9,809 bases of DNA from contig JAJYVN010000019.1 of NCBI GenBank assembly GCA_021791995.1, positions 1-9,809 of the forward strand, read 5' to 3'. Numbering within the stretch: position 1 is the first letter of the stretch; the number at the start of each line of letters is the position of its first letter. Made by a program: the position numbers and the translations under genes. The notes below the pieces were generated by a model. That model did not search any database, was not told the DNA's origin, and saw only the letters and a program-made list of their open reading frames with translations. Shown one piece after another: positions 6,631-9,809 of the stretch. The DNA comes from Bacillota bacterium. GTDB lineage: Bacteria > Bacillota > Sulfobacillia > RBS10-35 > JAJYVN01.

Positions 6631-6665
6631 CCCCACCGAAGCGACGGCGATCTCGAGCGCCGCCT

Positions 6666-6914
6666 TCAACGTCGATGACTATGGCTGGCGATGGTCCATC
6701 TGGGTCCAGTCTCTAGCGCATCCACCAAACCCGGTCTGTGCCCGTCGGGACAGGGCAGCCGATACCGGACAAAGTCCTCGCACAGCCAACGCGTCACCTC
6801 GCTCGTGCTTGGAATTGACGGTGGAGAGGCACCCAACCCGAGAAGGACGAGGACTGTACACTCCGCCGCACAACCTTCTCTCGCTGCGATGGGGTTTGGC
6901 TGAGCCCACAACAA
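6666..6914 (-). pseudogene. Probable N-terminal remnant of a SIR2-like protein
   Basis: An 82-codon open frame that begins 6 bases after the membrane-protein stop codon. Its residues 19-45 (ECTVLVLLGLGASPPS, then IPSTSEVTRWL) resemble the nucleotide-binding start of SIR2-like proteins, whose pattern is a hydrophobic strand, GAGAS, then GIPST and a helix. The second glycine-loop position is leucine (GLGAS) instead of alanine, and the rest of the domain (Asn-Tyr-Asp, catalytic His, GYS) is absent. The apparent TTG start has only a weak RBS (AAGG). I read it as a truncated leftover of a second SIR2-like gene once paired with the membrane protein. It could also be a short expressed peptide or a chance open frame. 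Confidence 0.35.
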
Positions 6915-6920
6915 TACGCC

Positions 6921-8051
6921 TTACGCGCCACGCAGCGTCTCATCGACCGCACTGAAGATTCTCTTGTAAAGGTCGTCCGCCTCACTGTCCACCCGGTTGC
7001 TGAACCGCAGACCAAATCTTGTCATGTCACCCTTTAGAGTGGTATCAGAGGCCACCGGCGCCTGTCTAGCCCATGAAACCGGATAGTCCTCGCCAGGGGA
7101 AACCATTATGTACGTCTCTGCTGGCCTATCGCCCCTCTGCACCTTCGACAAGATAAAGGGTGCAAACCCTTGCAGCTCTAGATGGAACTCGGGCCACGGT
7201 CCCTCCGCCCAGAATCCGATTCCTTTCAGTGTGAGTTGCGCCTCGCCAACGTATGGTGTGTTACTTAGCTCAACCTCTTCCGCAATCGCTTGAGCCCGTA
7301 GTAAATGCCAATAGTCATCCACGGATGACTTGTTGTAGCGTACGCAGCGGCCGCCCTCGGCCAGTTCACGTTGTCGTGGACGTATCGATGAGCGGACCGT
7401 TGTATCACGAAACATGTTTGGCATATTACCGATCAGAGTCACCTCCGTTAGCAACCCCTTAACGCACACTTCATTCTGTTCAGCCTGCTCATAGACGTAG
7501 ATGTATCTTGTGCGGTACCACCGTCCATACACGTCTACATACCAGGCCGATAGCGAGCTAACAAAGCCGGGCTTTTGGGGATCAGTGCCAGAAGATAGTT
7601 GGACTGTCTCGTTGCGTGCGGGACCAACAAGCACATCTCCAAGTCTACCAATGTCATAGGAACTGACGTCGTCTCTGGTTGTGATGTGGCGCACAATAGC
7701 GGCGCCTGGCCCGAGGTTGGCGAGCCCGACCGCAATCCGTTTCCGGCGTCGCTGGTCCAGGTCGTCAGACAAGGACACCGCAATCGACACGAGTGGTCGG
7801 AGTTGGTCCTTCTGTCGTTCCAGGCTTTCCAGTTCATTGTGGACGCTGCGTTCTGCCGCATTCACACTGCGCTTAGTCTGCTCCGCCATTTTTGCAGTTG
7901 CTTGGGCCATCCGGAACGTGAAAAATGCCGCCAAAGCGGCCGCGATGGCAGCGGCCGCCTCGGCGACAATGCCCGAGACCTGAATGGCGGCGTTACCGGT
8001 CGTCAAGGTACGTGACGCCGCCGCAGCGGCGCTCCACCATTGATGATCCAC
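6921..8051 (-). CDS. Membrane-anchored coiled-coil protein of unknown function
   Basis: A 376-residue protein that I cannot assign to a family. A very alanine-rich hydrophobic segment at about 22-46 (GIVAEAAAAIAAALAAFFTF) is one transmembrane helix. A heptad-like charged helix (about 47-86, NAAERSVHNELESLERQKDQL) follows. After it come beta-rich regions, beginning RPLVSIAV and GLANLGPGAAIV (108-120), and a tyrosine-rich strand YVDVYGRWYRTRYIYVY (171-187). This single-helix, coiled-coil, beta-sandwich layout is common in uncharacterised proteins of bacterial defence loci. The GTG start at 8051 has AAGGGGG 5 bases upstream. It has its own long upstream spacer and is followed by the SIR2-like remnant and the nuclease gene. 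An envelope-bound sensor or effector is possible but not shown. Confidence 0.75.
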   Translation of the reverse strand: MDHQWWSAAAAASRTLTTGNAAIQVSGIVAEAAAAIAAALAAFFTFRMAQATAKMAEQTKRSVNAAERSVHNELESLERQKDQLRPLVSIAVSLSDDLDQRRRKRIAVGLANLGPGAAIVRHITTRDDVSSYDIGRLGDVLVGPARNETVQLSSGTDPQKPGFVSSLSAWYVDVYGRWYRTRYIYVYEQAEQNEVCVKGLLTEVTLIGNMPNMFRDTTVRSSIRPRQRELAEGGRCVRYNKSSVDDYWHLLRAQAIAEEVELSNTPYVGEAQLTLKGIGFWAEGPWPEFHLELQGFAPFILSKVQRGDRPAETYIMVSPGEDYPVSWARQAPVASDTTLKGDMTRFGLRFSNRVDSEADDLYKRIFSAVDETLRGA

Positions 8052-8260
8052 ACTGACCCCCTTCTCAGGCAGCGTGACATGCGCGTCGTGTCATCTCGGA
8101 CCTATCGTCGCAACACATTTGGGCCGGTCCTTGCTGGTTCGCCCTTCGCGCTAAGCTTCCTTTCAGCGCAAGCAGTGCCGTGATGTCTTGCTCTTGCGAC
8201 AGCCCCGCGCCAGACCAACAAGCCGCTGGCAACATATGCTACCATGCCCAGGACGCGCCA

Positions 8261-8286
8261 AGGCCCGCCGGGTGTCCGGCGGGCCT
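8261..8286. terminator. Strong GC hairpin, possible transcription terminator
   Basis: AGGCCCGCCGG (8261-8271) and CCGGCGGGCCT (8276-8286) form a perfect 11-bp stem with a GTGT loop. It lies about 140 bases downstream of the antirestriction gene stop codon and upstream of the membrane-protein gene, which suits termination between the two units. No T-run follows in either direction, so it is not a canonical intrinsic terminator; factor-assisted termination or RNA stabilisation are alternatives. Confidence 0.5.
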
Positions 8287-8364
8287 GGCTTGGACTGTCT
8301 CAGCAGGGTGTACCGTGCTGTGACACTGTGAGCGCCGCGCGAAGGCGCATCGTTGGTGTAGCAA

Positions 8365-8416
8365 CAGGGTCTGATTGCGCGTGATGAGAAACTTGTGTGA
8401 GCGGGTCTAGACCCTG
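8365..8416. repeat. Overlapping inverted repeats around a 12-bp palindrome
   Basis: CAGGGTCT (8365-8372) is the exact inverse complement of AGACCCTG (8409-8416). The latter also lies in the perfect palindrome GGGTCTAGACCC (8403-8414). The group lies just after the antirestriction stop codon. Two competing partners for one arm allow alternative RNA structures or a dimeric protein-binding site. Confidence 0.4.
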
Positions 8417-8426
8417 GTGATACACA

Positions 8427-9344
8427 CTATCGCTCGACGGCGGCCTCCGCCACGCGCGCCTTGATAGCGTGTGCGCGGTCGACGAGCGCCCGCGCTTCGG
8501 CTCGCGGGTCGCGCTCCTCGATGCGGTCGATCATCGCGCCGGCCGTGCGCTGAATCGCCGACAGGGCCTGGCGCACCCGCTTTTCCCCCTCCGGCCCTTC
8601 GCCGGCCCAGGTTGCCACGTAGCCGAAACTGTAGGTGTCCGTGGCCACCCCCGCCCGTGCGCAGACGACGAAGGCCACACCTTCTGCCTCGACCTCGGCC
8701 TGCGGCCGGTCGAGGGTGTGGCCGTCGTGACCGAGCAGGTGGTGGCCGAGCTCGTGCGCGAGGGTTTTGGCCTGCTGGTCGGCCGCAAGGCCCGCCGCTA
8801 CGTGAATCGCCTTGTCCGAACGCCGGTAGAAGCCGTTGGCGACACCGCAGTCCGTGGCCGCCATGTCCACGGTGAGACCTTCCGCCTGGGCCAGCGTGAG
8901 GAGCCTGGGCAAGAGCCACCGCGCCTCACCGCTCTCGCCGTCGAGCTTGTGAATCGGGGGCTCGGGCACCGGCTCGCCCTCCGTCTGCGAGACATCGAAT
9001 ACGTAGACCGGCCGGAAGCGCACGGGATTGGGCCCCACCTCTTCCTCCTCCGGTGCCTTGGTCTCGCGGGTCTCGCGGGACTTGTCCTTGCGCGGGAAGA
9101 TGGGCGCCAGGATGGCCAGGCCGCGCTCACCTTTCCGGACGTGCCGCCCGAGCGCGAGCCAGGTGTGAAAGCCCGCTACCCGACTGGCGTCGGGACGCTG
9201 GGCGAGGATCAGCAACACGTTCGACCAGGAGTACGTGTGAAACCGCGCCTGCGTGCTGAGGAAGCGCTTCATATCCTCCCCAGTCTCGACGGCTTTCACG
9301 CCCTCCTCCAGCCGCTGCACGAGGTCTTTGGTAGTCGCTGCCAT
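8427..9344 (-). CDS. ArdC-like antirestriction protein (ssDNA-binding domain plus zinc metallopeptidase)
   Basis: A 305-residue protein of the type carried on conjugative elements to protect incoming single-stranded DNA from host restriction. Residues about 5-118 form the ArdC-like N-terminal ssDNA-binding domain (FHTYSWSNVLLILAQRPDA at 35-53, VAGFHTWLALGR at 56-67, KGERGLAILAPI at 71-82). After an acidic linker, residues about 140-260 form an ImmA/IrrE-type metallopeptidase with HELGHH (H197, E198, H201) and likely third ligands in EVEAEGVAF (E217-E221). ATG 9344 is preceded by GGGAGGTGA at ideal spacing. It follows the topoisomerase gene and precedes the cargo, which is typical of an ICE or plasmid backbone. 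GC is high, unlike the cargo. Antirestriction activity is known for the plasmid ArdC family and is inferred here. Confidence 0.9.
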   Translation of the reverse strand: MAATTKDLVQRLEEGVKAVETGEDMKRFLSTQARFHTYSWSNVLLILAQRPDASRVAGFHTWLALGRHVRKGERGLAILAPIFPRKDKSRETRETKAPEEEEVGPNPVRFRPVYVFDVSQTEGEPVPEPPIHKLDGESGEARWLLPRLLTLAQAEGLTVDMAATDCGVANGFYRRSDKAIHVAAGLAADQQAKTLAHELGHHLLGHDGHTLDRPQAEVEAEGVAFVVCARAGVATDTYSFGYVATWAGEGPEGEKRVRQALSAIQRTAGAMIDRIEERDPRAEARALVDRAHAIKARVAEAAVER

Positions 9345-9367
9345 ACTTCACCTCCCACAAATGCGAA

Positions 9368-9396
9368 GCGCCCCGCCCCCGATGGGGGCGAGGCGC
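9368..9396 (-). terminator. GC-rich hairpin in the leader of the antirestriction gene
   Basis: GCGCCCCGCCCCC (9368-9380) pairs with GGGGGCGAGGCGC (9384-9396) across a 3-base loop. The single mismatch becomes a G-U pair in minus-strand RNA, giving a 13-bp stem in that strand only. It lies 23 bases before the start codon region, so it may act as attenuator, processing site or terminator; the T-rich tract after it is weak. Confidence 0.45.
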
Positions 9397-9448
9397 ATAG
9401 CGGGCCTGGAAGGGGCGTTTGCGAGGGTGCCATGATGAATCACTCACG

Positions 9449-9476
9449 GGCCTTTTCTATCGGGCCGGAAAAGGCC
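9449..9476 (-). terminator. Hairpin after the topoisomerase gene, possible terminator
   Basis: GGCCTTTTC (9449-9457) and GAAAAGGCC (9468-9476) form a perfect 9-bp stem with a 10-base loop. It begins 27 bases after the topoisomerase stop codon. There is no terminal U-tract outside the stem, so termination strength is uncertain. Confidence 0.45.
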
Positions 9477-9503
9477 GTTTCTGCGTGCCCACATTCTGGC
9501 AGT

Positions 9504-9809
9504 TCAGCGCGCGGCCTTGCGATGGCCGCTCGCTGCCGCCGCAGGGGCGGCGAAGACGAACGCCACCCGCCCCGTCTCGCTGGAGAGACGTAAGCGGGCA
9601 TCGAAGCTCTTGCCGGCCTTCGACTTGAAGCCCCTGATGACGCGCGCCGTCTCGCCACGCTCCAGGAGCTCCTTTGCCACCGTAGCTGTGAGTGCCTTTC
9701 CAGCCACCGTTTTCCAGATAGTGAACCGGCAGCCGCCGTCCTCCCGACGCCACCGGCTGCACCCGTAGCCCTTCTTCCCCTCCACAACCTGGCCCCCGCA
9801 CCTCGGGCA
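9504..9809 (-). CDS. topB: Type IA DNA topoisomerase, C-terminal zinc-repeat tail (5' end cut off by window edge)
   Basis: Only the last 101 codons are inside the window; the frame is open to the edge. The visible part opens with CPRCGGQV and continues VEGKKGYGCSRW and CRFTIWK, giving the cysteine pattern CxxC...C...C of topoisomerase C-terminal repeats. Next comes a helical-strand repeat (AKELLERGETARVIRGFKSKAGKSFDARLRLS), which is the Toprim C-terminal repeat seen in topoisomerase III. The catalytic Toprim and tyrosine domains must lie upstream, outside the window. TopB-type enzymes are common in the conjugation/replication module of ICEs and plasmids, where they resolve DNA during transfer. 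The tail after the repeat is alanine-rich and basic. Whether the full gene is intact cannot be seen. Confidence 0.85.
   Translation of the reverse strand, partial: CPRCGGQVVEGKKGYGCSRWRREDGGCRFTIWKTVAGKALTATVAKELLERGETARVIRGFKSKAGKSFDARLRLSSETGRVAFVFAAPAAAASGHRKAAR

Larger units (their letters stand above)
8052..8426. other. Gene-free, dyad-rich spacer between backbone and cargo
   Basis: These 375 bases hold no gene I can support on either strand. They contain several dyads: tgaca/tgtca at 8075-8093 before the membrane-protein RBS, the strong hairpin at 8261-8286, GCGCC/GGCGC at 8332-8348, and repeated gggtct/agaccc elements at 8365-8416. It must hold the end of the antirestriction transcript and probably the promoter of the cargo operon. 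I found no convincing -35/-10 pair. A small RNA or a recombination site is possible. Confidence 0.5.

Noticed and set aside
7930..7990. Repeated gcggcc and gcggcg units
   Set aside because: They encode the alanine-rich transmembrane helix of the membrane protein, so they reflect coding content and not a separate repeat.
8469..9593. 374-codon open frame on the plus strand opposite the ArdC-like gene
   Set aside because: It is the mirror of a high-GC coding gene, where antisense frames stay open by codon bias. It has no recognisable motif and runs across two intergenic hairpins.
1..9809. CRISPR arrays, tRNA and rRNA genes
   Set aside because: No regularly spaced repeats, no cloverleaf and no conserved rRNA sequence were seen on either strand.

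Overview
The window reads as part of an integrative mobile element (ICE, or integrated plasmid or phage-like element) in a high-GC bacterium. Every gene I can support is on the minus strand, so transcription runs from position 9809 towards 1. Most starts are preceded by purine-rich Shine-Dalgarno sequences. Two AbrB/SpoVT-type regulators carry C-terminal four-cysteine ribbons, which together with the strong RBSs suggests a high-GC Bacillota lineage (Symbiobacterium, Thermaerobacter or Limnochordia type). Chloroflexota is not excluded, and there is no rRNA or core gene to settle it.

Layout in transcription order. Backbone (9809-8427): the zinc-repeat tail of a type IA topoisomerase (TopB-like, cut by the window edge), then an ArdC-like antirestriction protein (ssDNA-binding domain plus HExxH protease), with GC-rich hairpins between and after them. 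A 375-base spacer rich in dyads (8052-8426) follows. Cargo (8051-668): a membrane-anchored coiled-coil protein; a probable SIR2-like N-terminal remnant; a HARE-HTH plus GIY-YIG nuclease; an AbrB-zinc regulator; a small gene that appears split by a frameshift; a beta-class DNA methyltransferase with an Mrr-like C-terminal domain; an 81-residue unknown protein; a second AbrB-zinc regulator whose reading frame continues past an in-frame TAG; and a SIR2-like protein. Twelve bases later comes a tyrosine recombinase (655-<1), cut by the left edge of the window.

The cargo looks like a defence island between the conjugation/replication backbone and the integrase. The methyltransferase plus the HARE/GIY-YIG nuclease could form an unorthodox modification-dependent restriction system. 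The SIR2-like protein would be an NAD-consuming abortive-infection effector. AbrB-type switches precede both modules. Sampled GC is lower in the cargo than in the backbone, which fits separate acquisition. Three lesions (an amber codon, a frameshift, a truncated SIR2-like start) suggest that part of the island is decaying or recoded.
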